Shown one piece after another: positions 12,322-23,025 of a stretch of DNA of 64,000 bases. Under the pieces are notes generated by a model. It was not told the DNA's origin and ran no database searches. It saw only the letters and a list, made by a program, of their open reading frames with translations. How positions within the stretch are numbered: the stretch's first letter is position 1; each line of letters starts with the position of its first letter. Source of the stretch: Varroa destructor (lineage: Eukaryota > Arthropoda > Arachnida > Mesostigmata > Varroidae); contig NW_019211457.1 in the NCBI RefSeq assembly GCF_002443255.2, positions 22,573,709-22,637,708 on the forward strand, given 5' to 3'. Both the position numbers and the translations under genes were made by a program.

Positions 12322-13053
12322 TCACGCTTCCTTCTTGAGTTCTTGGACTGTTTCCTCGCCATTGAAAGCTCTAGAAGATACCATAGGATTCGTCGTCGGC
12401 ATGATCCAATACGAAGCACGGGCTACAGCCAAACACGTAAGATGTCTTTTAGCTCGTGTGAATCATGTGATATAAGTTGCTGCTTGCCTTCCCCTGCTGC
12501 TTCGATTTCCTCATTTGGACGAGGCCAATAGCTGAAATCTATTTGTATGTCGATTCTTTTTCATTTCGCCCACCAGATCATAAAAAAAATTGTAATTTTG
12601 GGCGTAGGAGCTGTACCCACAGATGCCCCCAGTGATTTCCTCGTCCAAACAAAATCCGTTTGTTTGGAATAAACCAAACCCTTTTTTCCTGAATGGATCA
12701 GCGCAATATGCATTTGAATGCCACTGGCGGGCTCAGTTGATCCGGTCTCCCCTTAGCTCCATTTCTTACGCTCAAGCTCTGTGTAACGCTCGGCAGCTGG
12801 CAGGGAGTATAAGTCGACTTGACGGTCCTACAAACGCCACAATCCCGTTGGGCGCTACTGCAAACTGCTTAGTTCCGCTATACGGAGTGCACATGTATAC
12901 GATGGCATCATTGGCGACCCGCTGGGGAAGTCGATAGCCGTATAATTCTATGACCAATTGGAATATGGATGGAAATGGTGGCCGTTCTCTCCTTCGTTGA
13001 CGACGACGAGGAGCGTCAGAGCCGTCAGAGTCTGACTCGCAGCGTTGGCCCAT
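12322..13053 (-). CDS. Candidate four-exon minus-strand gene, unknown 127-residue protein
   Basis: Start ATG at 13053 in context AAATATGG. Exon 1 (13053-12901) reads MGQRCESDSDGSDAP then an Arg-rich run and IFQLVIELYGYRLP. Intron GT..AG 12900-12828. Exon 2 (12827-12770) reads DRQVDLYSLPAAERYTELE before a strong GTAAGA donor. Exon 3 (12688-12617) follows CCATTCAG and includes GLVYSKQTDFVWTRKSL. Exon 4 (12422-12322) follows GTTTGGCTGTAG and reads MPTTNPMVSSRAFNGEETVQ, then ELKKEA and TGA. Phases agree throughout, and the first two introns are 73 and 81 nt. Weak points: the exon 1 donor is GTATAC, an alternative exon at 12535-12424 is possible, and several stretches are open in more than one frame. 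No family recognised. Confidence 0.28.
12369..12436 (+). CDS. Alternative plus-strand exon, antisense to the previous gene
   Basis: On the plus strand a long pyrimidine tract ending CATTGAAAG opens a 22-codon frame (LEDTIGFVVGMIQYEARATA then KH) closed by a very good GTAAGATG donor. It overlaps the last exon of the minus-strand model, so at most one of the two is likely to be coding. Confidence 0.2.
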
Positions 13054-15978
13054 ATTTACGAAGAACTTTATACTGAGAAATATAAGAGGAAAGAAAACCG
13101 CGAGGGGAAACGAGACATATCGAATGTGAGCTTAGTTGAAGCTGGTTCGACTTGGTTACCCTACCTTTCATGGGAGCCTCTACGAATTGTTTTCGGGCCG
13201 GCAACCTGATTTGAGCTGCCTTTCTGTGTCGGCCTGTATTTATCTTTGTCTGAGGACGAACGATCTCACGTCCTAGCTGAATTCTCGTTTCATCTCATTC
13301 TACTTCGGACTTCCCGTTCTGGTATAGATCGAGCGGAGGCGACATTAGCTGCGGCAATAGAAAGAAACAACTATTAATGGCAATAGGAAGACGCACATAA
13401 ATAGATATACAGACACACACGCTAATCCACTAAATATTAGATATCTGCAACAACGCTAAGCACAACCATAAGCCTAACTGCTCAGAGAACACAGATGGAA
13501 GACCACGATTGATTCTCACGATGATTTCGTGCTAGCTGACACCGTTGCCCGTTAGCCATGATATAGGCACCCTCTACAGTCGTCTATTACACACGTATAT
13601 ATATAGATAGTAAAAAATTAGGAGAGCCGTAGACAAATAACCGCTTACTATATACATATACTGATTTAGAGCATGATTTACCTTAGTTAAGTGACAATGG
13701 AAACTTTGTAAAAACATATATACAAAATATACGTTTAACACTAAGCCTACCACTACCAGTTAATTTGATTATTTGTAAATTTTTTACAAGTTCATGTACT
13801 CGAGACCACCATATCACCATTGAGATGTTATTAAAAACTTCACATTTAATTATAAACACAAACCTTTTTTCCAGGATCGGTCATTTTGACCGTGCATGGT
13901 AGAAACGAGCATATATGAAATGTCGGTCAACGCAGTGTTAACACTATAAAGATCTTTTAATGACTGCAGTAACATATCTGCGCAGTGTTATTGGAAGGGT
14001 TGTGAGCGACGAAGCAGCTGGCGGGTCATCGCACTGAAGTCTGAAACCCGTCTGCGAGCAGCTACAGTAATAGAATAATGGCAGTCATTAATGCGTCTGT
14101 AATGTGTTAGGTCTCCAAAGTGAGGCAATATAGGTGAACCTGGGCAGATTGACGTACAGCGAATTCAATCCACCTAACTATCACATGATAAGGACCAACG
14201 TCAGACGCTGTTTGCTTAGCCAACATATGTAGTTCTTATACTTTTATTAACAACCATAAGTTCTTCGTGTTGCTTTGGCTGCCTTGGCCGCCCTTGCTTA
14301 GCTTATAATGGCACAATAATCGCTGACCCCGACCAGCTGTTACCGCTCCTATAACTGAATCCCGAGGGCGAGCTTCCTGCCCCCATCTTTTAGCAAGATT
14401 CTCAGGATCTCAGTGGCTTCACTAGGTCGGTTGTTTGTATCGCTAGTGTGAAAACTATTGGACCTCGGAGCGTTAGTAGCAAATATGGAGACAACACGAA
14501 TCTCTTATTGGCGGAGACTGGAGAGAAACACAGAATTGCCGAAGCTACCAGTGTGAGGAATTGAATCTCGTCCGGGAAAAGGGAGTCGACAAGGGTTTCC
14601 TAAGGCTTGCCGTGTTTCGTATGTGGAGCTCTGGCGGCGCGAAAGCCGATGCTGGAATCAGGGGATCTTGCTGTGCTAATACCTACTGTTCCTTCGATGT
14701 CTGGTGCTGCTGCTGCTGTTGACTCGAAGTCGCTGCTTTCGGTCGCTGCTGGCAGCCCGCTTAGTCGCTATCCTCTCCCGGCCATCGTCGATGGGACAGA
14801 GACTCAGAAGGCGTGGGGCCGAAGGAATTTCAATAAGAAGGGCCCCATCTTTTCCCATAGGAGCAGCAAAGCCTGCTCTAGCTGGTTCCACCTACTTGAT
14901 CCGGGCCACAGATCTGTGCGGGCGACGTTCACTGTGCCATGGCCACCTCTGCGACAGCGGCAGTAGTGGCAGCCAATTCCGTCGCGTTGATCGCCGGTGC
15001 TGTTCGATCTGTTTGAGCCTTCTCCTGGATGAAGCAGGCACCTACGCTTTGAGCTGACTGCTGGATCCTTGTCGGCCGGTAGTAGTCTAGTGGTTTCTCC
15101 CAGTTTGCTCGTCTAGCTCAGAGAGCTCGCGGAGTTCCGATGAGCCCTTGAGAGCGGTCGCGTGTCGAGACTCTTCAGGGCAAGATGAGATGGAGCGCAT
15201 CTAGACAAAGCTAAAACGAGAATAAAAGGACACTTTTCACGCGGAGATGTGGCGGTACCGCCGTTTGCCGGGACGCCTTTAGGAAAAAGAATCTCCCATC
15301 TGGACCCGGGCGACAGTGAACGTTTTGCTAGGAATGAGTGGTTGGGAGTCCTCTTCTGACAACGTTAGGCGCTAGTGATGTTTGACCCACTGTGCTATCA
15401 GCGACCCCCCACGGTAACTAGACTTCTGCTACCACTTGCTTGATCCAAGAGGGTTATACTGCTCGATGGGTACATGTAGCCCGAGAGATTGGCCTGGCGT
15501 CTAGCGGGTGCTAAGCGTATATGTTCAGCAAAAAGGAATAGCTGGCCAGCCGAGTTGGTAGTACAGTAATAGTACGCTAAATACAGTCCACAGTATTGAA
15601 TACGATCTACGAGCTACAAAAGAACCAGCGGCTCCTTGAGATAATTGGATGAGCTCTTAAGGCATGAACGAGATGTGCGATGAGAGAGTGACATTGTGTG
15701 AGGAAAATCAGACGAGAGCAAAGACGACACAGGCCGAAAACGAGAACTCAGCTGGCTCAGAGTAGAGCAGGGGACACGTGGCAGAAAGGACAGTGGTCGG
15801 AGCTTACGTCGTAGATTAGAAACTGAAGAAATATCTATGATCTGATGAAGAAGAATCGCTAGACAAGCTCTCGTTTAGTTGACGCACGCCCGACTACCAA
15901 TATAAGTCTCCTTGAACGTGTAAGTGTGAACTTGGATAATGAACAGGAAGTCATGTTTCATCAGGCCTAACATTGCAG
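13054..15978. other. No supported gene
   Basis: The part from 13550 to 13870 is AT-rich with several TATATA patches. The part from 14600 to 15400 is GC-richer, with a short CTG run at 14705-14719 and overlapping open frames on both strands (14607-15057) that look like composition artefacts. Confidence 0.5.
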
Positions 15979-16013
15979 ATTGGAGCAATTTTAAAGGACA
16001 CTCACGAATATCA
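15979..16013 (+). CDS. Candidate 35-nt microexon
   Basis: An acceptor (CCTAACATTGCAG) and a good donor (TATCA|GTGAGA) enclose 35 nt. One frame reads IGAILKDTHEY, another WSNFKGHSRIS; the third has a stop. Its size and strand match other short candidate exons at 18952 and 22225, which suggests one long-intron gene, but this is inference. Confidence 0.2.
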
Positions 16014-17619
16014 GTGAGACTAGATATAGATGATTGGACGTAACTGGAAAAAAAAAAAGAACTACTGCTGATTGCCTCCACTGGCGGCCCACCATGGGCT
16101 GCTGATTGTTAGACTACGGCTCACAGGACGCAACCCCTAATGTAAATAAACGGGAATACGAGAAAAGAAAAACGATCAAGCCAGAGAGACCATGTCGTTT
16201 TGTCAGCTGCTGTTCGTGGTTTCGTACTTTGCTGCTGCTGTTGTTGTTGTTATTCGTTGGCCTAAATCGGAAGCTATGGGCCCACCCATCAGAGGATGAT
16301 GGAATGGATGTAGGGACACGAGATGCGCGCCAAAGAGAAGATTTTCTGCTGTTGTTGTCGTCTGCTTTCCACACGGGTACCACTGTTATTAATAGCGCTA
16401 TGTGTCGCGAGTGACGAAAGTCCGCGTTACCCGATCCTATTTCGACGTGCTCGCTTTGCCCATTGGATGACAACAGCGGCGTCAACGACGGTGGTGAATG
16501 TTAGTCTATATTTGACCTGCGGCTGCAGTCAACCAACGACCCGCTTAGGCGTTCGCTCTCAAACTCGAATGAAACAGAGGAAAACAGGAGCGTTTATCCG
16601 GCCGCGTAGGTTCCATCGATCACTGGTCAACGGGCCCTCGAGTAACTCGAGTTGAACTTGCTGCTTTTTGGGGACTCCAAAAATCGTTTAATCCATCCAC
16701 CTCGCTCCACCCCCGCTCGATGTTCGTTCCCCGTCGTTCAATTGCGGGTTCAGTTCCTTTCACTTTTTCTCTATTGCGCGCTCGCTCGCTTTTTTTTTTA
16801 ACGCCGTTGTGGCTGTTTAACTTCTCGAGTTTCGCCGGATGCGAACGGTAGCAGAACGCGTCGAAGCCGCAAGCGTCCACTCGCCATCTGGGCCAGCTAC
16901 TTGGACTAATGTTGCTTGTACTGTTGTGACGCGCGGTCACAGAGCAGCAAGTCGAACCGTCGAGATGGGACGGCTGTTAGAGCGCTGCCTGATCTATCAC
17001 CCGAGCTACTATTGATGCGCGAAGGACTAACTCTACATAGACACACACAGGCACACTCTGACTGGGTTTAGCTTCATCGTCAAAACTGGCCGTTGGTGTT
17101 GCAGCTGCCTTACAGATCCCGCTTCGTTCGACTGACTCCATCTTACCATGACTGCTTGTTTAAACCTGTGTGCTCACTCGCTAGTTGATTCATCCGGATT
17201 TGGCCGAAAAACTTTCGGAGTAATCGACTAGCTGTTTGTTGAACACCATAAGGAAGGCTGAACAAACAAAGTCGTCATAGAGCTCCTTCTACCACCGGTC
17301 CGATGAAGTCACTGCAAAAACCAAATTATGGTGACTAATTGAGCAAATGACGAACGTTATCTTGCTGGCCTACCAGAAAATATGCTAGCAGCAGGTAAGA
17401 GCAGCACATTGCTTGCCCTATAACGCACAAATAACACAGACAGTGATTCTTGGATTTATTAATTCTTCTCAATTGTATTAAAGATAGTTTATCTATTAAC
17501 TATAGTTTAACTCTCGGTAATATCTTATCACTGCCATTACGAATAGGTGGCATGACTTGGACGAGCAAATGACAGTTGAGCGTAGGTAAATAGAGCTACC
17601 AGCCTCTTATTCACTGCAG
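16014..17619. other. GC-richer stretch, possible 5' region; no supported gene
   Basis: From about 16560 to 17160 the sequence is richer in CpG than its surroundings, with a poly-T/A patch near 16792-16801. A strong donor context (AGCAGCAG|GTAAGA) lies at 17394. This could be a promoter and a non-coding first exon for the plus-strand exons that follow, but no initiator or TATA box is convincing. Open frames at 16106-16940 on both strands are unsupported. Confidence 0.3.
16231..16253. repeat. (CTG)n/(TTG)n trinucleotide tract
   Basis: Three CTG units run into four TTG-type units, ending in TTATT. Confidence 0.9.
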
Positions 17620-17742
17620 GCCAACAGACAGTGAATCCAATACTAGCCTTAACCGGTGTTGCACGGTGTCTTGCACGGTCACTACTTCGGCCATCGGTGA
17701 AACTGCAGTATTAATCCTTTTGCTACATAGAAGCAAGCTCAG
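17620..17742 (+). CDS. Candidate internal exon, unknown protein
   Basis: A strong acceptor (CTTATTCACTGCAG) opens a frame of 40 codons, starting PTDSESNTSLNRCCTVSC and passing into a hydrophobic run (ETAVLILLLH). It ends at a CAG|GTAGAT donor, just before the frame would stop. Two adjacent Cys plus a third, then a hydrophobic stretch, could be the edge of an ectodomain, but no family is recognised. Confidence 0.25.
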
Positions 17743-18951
17743 GTAGATTGATGTCAACTATCAGCAAGATGACTACACACAAAAAGGTCCCGTTAGTGCA
17801 GAATGCGCTGATCCAGGCCAAGCCACCTAATCTCGATCTCCGTTTTGCTCGCTTTACCCACAGATTTGCTCCAAACTCTACAATAACTTAGGAGAGGCTT
17901 GAAGGTAGAAGAGGAGCTGGCCAGCCCACTTCGTTGATTGAAATCTGCGCTACACGGACTCTCGCTATTCCCCAGGTCCCTAGGTATCGTACTGCGGACG
18001 TCTGGCGTCTGTCTTCTAGGATTCACTAGGTCTTCGGGGAATTCAGTAGTCTCCCATTGGCACAACTTATGAGCCCTGCAGTCATCCTCGGCTGGGTTTT
18101 TCGCCAACGTATGTCGGCAAGGGATCACTTTTAGCCAACTTAATTCCCAAATTATCAATCAGATTTTGATTTCGTTCCTACGGTGTTCTCTTCCGACTGC
18201 CGCTGGCTTCAGTCCTCAATACTCCACCTCGTAGTCGCAGCGGTTTCGAAACAGCGCCTGTTTTCACTCGGCCTTTTCCGACTATCCGTTGTCTTAGGAA
18301 AATATCGGTCATCGTACCCCTACCAACAAACTTTCAAAGTAAGGTGTTATTCAACGCACTAGTTCTGCAAGGGCTATATCAAGAAACAGATGCTCTCTCG
18401 ACTCGGGCAATAGTTGCTATGTAGGAATTCATTTGCTCAAGACGCAAACGGGTCTACGGGCTGAAATGATTCAGCATTGGGACTCAGAGACGACGTTGAC
18501 TCACCCGAATCCGTATCGGATGGAGAGTTGGCCACCATAACATATGAGCATGTAGGAAAATGTTGCACTGATGAGCTGCGTATAACACGGGAAAACGTAT
18601 CGGCGCAATTTCATAGCTAGGCTTAACGGTTTTGGGGAAAACTGTGATAGATGAGGCGTGCGGAAAGTGTAGGCGTAACATTTTCTCTAAGAAAACCTAG
18701 AGTAGACGCTGAGAGACTTGCAAGCTTTTACGAGAAACGCATAGAAAACCGATACCTAAAAGACCCACTATTTTATGTGAACGTTCAGTTGATTGATAAC
18801 TATTTCAAGTTGAAGTTGATATTATTTTAGCCACTAAACTCGGTATATGTGATTCATTTTAGAGAAGAATATGTCCCCCAGATGGTTTAACCTAAAAACC
18901 ATAATCGTTGATGTCGACTGAATAGCATATTTTTAAAAAATCTATTTCCAG
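17743..18951. other. No supported gene
   Basis: Unique sequence. The antisense open frame at 17793-18158 (121 codons) has no domain, start context or splice support. Confidence 0.5.
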
Positions 18952-18992
18952 TTCCAAAAATGGGTTTCCTGACCAAGCTCAACCCAAAGCAG
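18952..18992 (+). CDS. Candidate 41-nt exon, possibly with the start codon
   Basis: A good acceptor (AAATCTATTTCCAG) and a good donor (CCAAAGCAG|GTATGG) enclose 41 nt. One frame contains an ATG in strong context (AAAATGG) and reads MGFLTKLNPKQ with mostly G or C in third positions, typical of a coding exon. A second frame (SKNGFPDQAQPKA) is also open. If the ATG is used, the eight bases before it would be 5' UTR and the upstream exon non-coding. The next plausible plus-strand exon is at 22225, but an acceptor at 19053 offers an alternative. Confidence 0.35.
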
Positions 18993-19376
18993 GTATGGGG
19001 CAATACACGTACGTTCTTCATTAATGTAATATGAGTAAATCCATATTTTTTAGAAACGAAGCACAAATTTATCAGTTTAGTTTACAAAAACAGTGGTATA
19101 ATAATCATCGGAATGATGTTACCATGCGTTATTATAGTATCACAAAGCCAGTTCTCTTGAGCTAACAATCGCTCTCGTTGCCTACTTTTTCTAGACGACA
19201 GCTAGTCGTCAACTTTGTTGCCACTTCTTATGCTCCTTCACCCTTGTCTGACAGGCAAACAGAAGTCGTATAGATGTAGTTTGATGATAAGTACAGCTTT
19301 AGCTAAGCACCAGGAACTTTAAGAGCGACAATGTTTGTTGCAATTGCGCAAACTCTTAGCCAGAAAACAGGACGAC
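18993..19376. other. Probable intronic sequence
   Basis: AT-rich. An acceptor (CATATTTTTTAG) at 19053 opens a short hydrophobic frame (NSGIIIIGMMLPCVIIVSQ) that ends by 19160; this could be an alternative exon 61 nt after the previous donor. A weak imperfect hairpin lies at about 19093-19141. Confidence 0.3.
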
Positions 19377-19952
19377 ATGCAGTGGCCGCAGCGGAGAATC
19401 AGCAGCTATATACTAGGACCAAGAGACGCCCTGTCCTGCCGAATGGCTTCTGCTGCTTCAGTGCCCCTTGAAGCGTTTCCGTTATCACCGGATGTACTAG
19501 AGTTGCGTATGCAGCAGCTCACTTCCGGGTGTATTCGCTGCTGCTGGTACCTTTGCCTCCTGCCTATCCTCGACTGGTTGTCGTCCTCAGAAGTCGTTTC
19601 CTTACTAACCCACCCCTCTACATCAAATACGTGTGAGAAAGAAGACGCTGGAAATGGGTGCAGCGCACCCGCTGGAAAGCCAGCAGCTAAATACCGTAGG
19701 TATGCTGCTTCTGCTGCAGGTAGCCCCCAAGCCAAAGACACATACCGCGTATGTTTTTCACGACAAGTCTGTCTTCTTCGGTGCCGTGTTTTTGGTCGTG
19801 GCAGGCCTACTAGTGCATTGTTGACTGCCTGCGTCAGAGCACGCTTGTCTACCGGGTGCGCTTTATGGTTGCAGTATACCGTGTTTTGTGTGTTTGAATA
19901 TGTCAGCCGTTTTAAGGCTATTTGTCCACGTGTATGTCTTGCGTGCGTGTGA
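19377..19952 (+). CDS. Longest open frame in the window; open on both strands
   Basis: From the first ATG the frame runs 191 codons to a stop; the open region extends further upstream without a start. Seen: a Cys-rich, low-charge sequence with Ala/Ser-rich parts (YAASAAGSPQAKDTYRV). The opposite strand is open for 184 codons over 19406-19960 but contains no ATG; its part nearest the stop is Ser/Asn-rich and polar. The stretch is GC-richer than its surroundings, which makes long frames more likely by chance. Which strand codes, if either, cannot be decided by eye. No domain recognised. Confidence 0.2.
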   Translation: MQWPQRRISSYILGPRDALSCRMASAASVPLEAFPLSPDVLELRMQQLTSGCIRCCWYLCLLPILDWLSSSEVVSLLTHPSTSNTCEKEDAGNGCSAPAGKPAAKYRRYAASAAGSPQAKDTYRVCFSRQVCLLRCRVFGRGRPTSALLTACVRARLSTGCALWLQYTVFCVFEYVSRFKAICPRVCLACV

Positions 19953-22224
19953 CTGACCAAATACGAGAAGAAACGCTGCTGCGGTCGGTGCTGTGCTGAT
20001 GGCTATGATGATGGTAGATTGTGCTGAAAGCGTCCATGCCAGACTCAGCTAGAGTTCGCTTCACCAGAAAATAGGAAGCATGCAACCGTAGCTAAATCGA
20101 CGTTGCGACTGGCCGTCCCGCTATTAGATACACCGTTCCTCGTTGGCTGGTAGCCGTGTGTTCTACCGGTTCTGTTATACCGGTTTACCTCGGGTCTTTT
20201 CCTCTTCGAAATATCTATTGGCCAGCGACAACAAAAGCGACAACTTGCATTTCTCTCGTTGGTATGGACGGTCGGCGGTGCCGCCCTTTTGTTCGCACAG
20301 GCTAACAGAGGGACACATACACATTCTATATGTACTACACGATGGCACTATGTAGGTGCAACGTTATACTCAGAGATCCCCTTCGCGTCGACGAGTAGAA
20401 ACGTGGCGCGTCCGTTCCCACAAAAAAGTACGTAACCCTACATAGGTCACTTCCCAGGACTGGAACAATGGGATACCTATGGCTTGCCACCGTTCACTAA
20501 CCAGGCTCAGTCTTCCCGGTACGCACGACGACGGCCTCTGGGTGAGCTGTGCTGCCGTAGTGCGTCTGTATAGGCGTATTACTTAACATATTGGATATTC
20601 ATCAACGGTGGCTTTAGCAGCAATGTACGAGGACAGGAGTGCTTATGCGTGTTAGTGTCATATAAGACGTTGAATAGTACCGAATTTCCGTATGTCGCCC
20701 TTAAAAGTAAATAGTGTCCTGATGAGCGTACTTCGACGGTTTCATTGTATCGCTTAATGTGCGCCGTTTGCACGAAACATCCAGCTACATCGCACTCTTT
20801 TTCTGGAAGTTCTGATGGTGAGCTTTAGTAACTAAGGAATGGAACTGGTCGGGACGCAAGCATGCACCAGTCAAAAATACGGTTTCAACACAAAACACGT
20901 ATTTTACTACGAGGGGCCCTAGATTTAGACTTATACCTAATCTGTGTAACACAATTAAACACGTTTTCAATCGTAGAATGTCAGTATCACAGCATTGTTG
21001 ATCGTTATGAGTGAAGATGCCAAAAGCCATTTGTTAACCTACAACGTTTACAAACGCAGATATTTAAAGTCTGTAATGAAGCCCATTATGCCGATTTTCT
21101 CCTATCCTTTCGCTAACAATATTCTGTCAACAACAACAAAAGCAACTCTGTGTGGTAACATGAAAAATGTACAAAAATACATGCACACGATGCAGTATAC
21201 AAATAGACAAAGATCACTTCATATTGATGAGTCAGTAAGTGCATTAAGCTGTGCAGTAAAAGGATGATATTTCAATTGACATATCGCATTATCAAGAAGA
21301 CGCAGGTAGAGACTACATCAATGATGCAAAGCGGGCAAAATATTCGTAGACCTTAGCTTCAAGCATCCAGAGTCCTCCTTTTGACAATGGGCATCGCCTG
21401 CTTCTAATCCCAATACTAATAGGTTTAGCGTCAACCCCCCAGCGCCGGCGAACATTCATTCGAGTAAGCTCGCTCGATCTGATTCTGCGAATATAACGTT
21501 AGCTAAGGTCTGGCTTCTGCTCGAGTTGGACTCCTAAGTTTGGTCGAGAGCACTTATTTACGCGACGGCTTGCGGCTGCTGCCGCGTAATGCTACTTACA
21601 GTGGGTTCGCTCAGCAGTGCAAATGACAGTAGGACGACAGCGAAAGGTGTGTAGTATCCAGAGCCCTAGAGTGTCTACCGTGTCCGAGTCCTTTGCGGAC
21701 CTATGCAGCACGTACATATGGATATCAATTTGTATGTCTGCATAGCCGATTGAAAACTGCAAGGAGCCGGATTCAATGGCGGACTGCCAATGACAGTCGT
21801 ACCCTAGTCGTGTTCCACTAATGGGATTATCGAATTTACATTTGGCGATCGCAGCTAGAGCCCAGGCTGTCCGCGTCATCACACAGCATCCACGGCTGTG
21901 GGCTATGGCATCAGTTGTGTCAACCTTTTGTTTTGTCGGTGATGTCGAAGCAGGGGTAGTGGCCTCTAACATTATACTGGGTTATCTCGCAGGCCGAAAA
22001 GAAGATACGATTCAATGGTGCTGCAGCGGTAGCAGCAAAGTTCCTAATAGAATTCAAGCTTACTTCCACCAGTTAGATCCCGAACCTGCAGGTGGCAAAT
22101 GATGCTTAGTGTAACTCGACTATAGCCAAAGATGGACTCACATGTGTATGCGATTATTCTTAGTTATCAAATAATTGAAATTCGGCATCATTAGTAAAAT
22201 ATCTGTGCTTGTTCTTTTTTTCAG
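19953..22224. other. No supported gene
   Basis: Unique sequence. A frame of about 80 codons at 20995-21234 on the plus strand ends at a good donor (GAGTCA|GTAAGT) and follows an acceptor-like ATCACAG, but its first in-frame start is not ATG and its composition is not distinctive. Frames at 21592-22102 on both strands are unsupported. Confidence 0.4.
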
Positions 22225-22285
22225 TGGATGAAGACGAAAACGAAGATATCCATCATGAACCCAATCGATCGACAACGACGACACA
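22225..22285 (+). CDS. Candidate 61-nt exon, acidic linker
   Basis: This has the best splice-site pair in the window: acceptor CTTGTTCTTTTTTTCAG and donor ACACA|GTAAGT. One frame reads DEDENEDIHHEPNRSTTT, almost every codon beginning with A or G as is common in coding DNA; a second frame (WMKTKTKISIMNPIDRQRRH) is also open. The acidic, polar reading would suit an inter-domain linker. In that frame the phase fits the second frame of the 18952-18992 exon, the junction codon being GTG. Confidence 0.4.
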
Positions 22286-22872
22286 GTAAGTTCCTGCTGA
22301 AGTGATGATACTAATTTTTGAATAAGCGTATTTGAAGAGAAAACACGATCACCGCAGCGACGTTTTTCTAATAATCCTCTATCGGAAATGATGTGAAGCT
22401 GTACCAAATTAGTAAGATGGCCAAAAGCCATTCAGATAGTATAACATAGTTAGCGTTCGTACTATCTTCGACAAGGCGTAAAGTAGAAGAGATATGGCGT
22501 CTAACTTGTGTCCGTGAAAAATCCTACGAATCGTTTAAGGTAATTAGGACAACATAAAATTTTCGCGCCCATATTCTACTAGTAAGCTAAAGCAGCCTGT
22601 TTACTAGACCATCCAACTCGAAACGCGTTTACAAAGGTGAAGAATACATACGTGCTGTACGTGGATATCATGCTGTGAGAACATGCAGAACGGTCACATC
22701 GTATGTATTGATCGTTTCATTAAACGCTTGAATGTTAAAAGTTCGCTTTGAGACAGGTGTCTGTTTTGCATGCCCCGAATAGCATCAACTAGTTGGTAAA
22801 GAAAACATGGTATGCCAAGGTAGATGTGTAGATCCAGTGTCTTACCACTATATACAACATTACGGTATACAC
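22286..22872. other. Probable intronic sequence; no supported gene
   Basis: AT-rich unique sequence. An antisense 97-codon ATG frame at 22138-22431 overlaps the candidate exon at 22225 and has no splice support. Confidence 0.4.
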
Positions 22873-23025
22873 CTGTGGCGTGTTCATTGAAATTAGCCTA
22901 TAGGTCTTAACGCGCAACTTGACTGGAAGTTCAACTGCACCCTGTTTCCAATCCTGACGACCCGCGTGTTTCTGCACTAAGGCCACACAGGAAAACTCAT
23001 CAGTATACAATGCCGAGGAAATCAT
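22873..23025 (-). CDS. Candidate first coding exon, unknown protein
   Basis: An ATG at 23025 (context ATCCATG) opens 51 codons (MISSALYTDEFSCVALVQK, later VELPVKLRVKTYRLISMN) up to a CAG|GTGTAT donor. The frame stays open past the donor for a further 27 codons. Just upstream another minus-strand frame ends in GKLALDDADFVADAYDD; its TGA overlaps this ATG. That frame follows an acceptor-like CTCTGTTACAAG at about 23120, so the coding frame here is uncertain. No family recognised. Confidence 0.2.

Noticed and set aside
20985..20993. miR-2 family seed (tatcacagc)
   Set aside because: No hairpin in the flanks; seed matches occur by chance.
23022..23025. ATGA overlap between two minus-strand frames, as in bacterial operons
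   Set aside because: All other signs are eukaryotic; the overlap is a coincidence.
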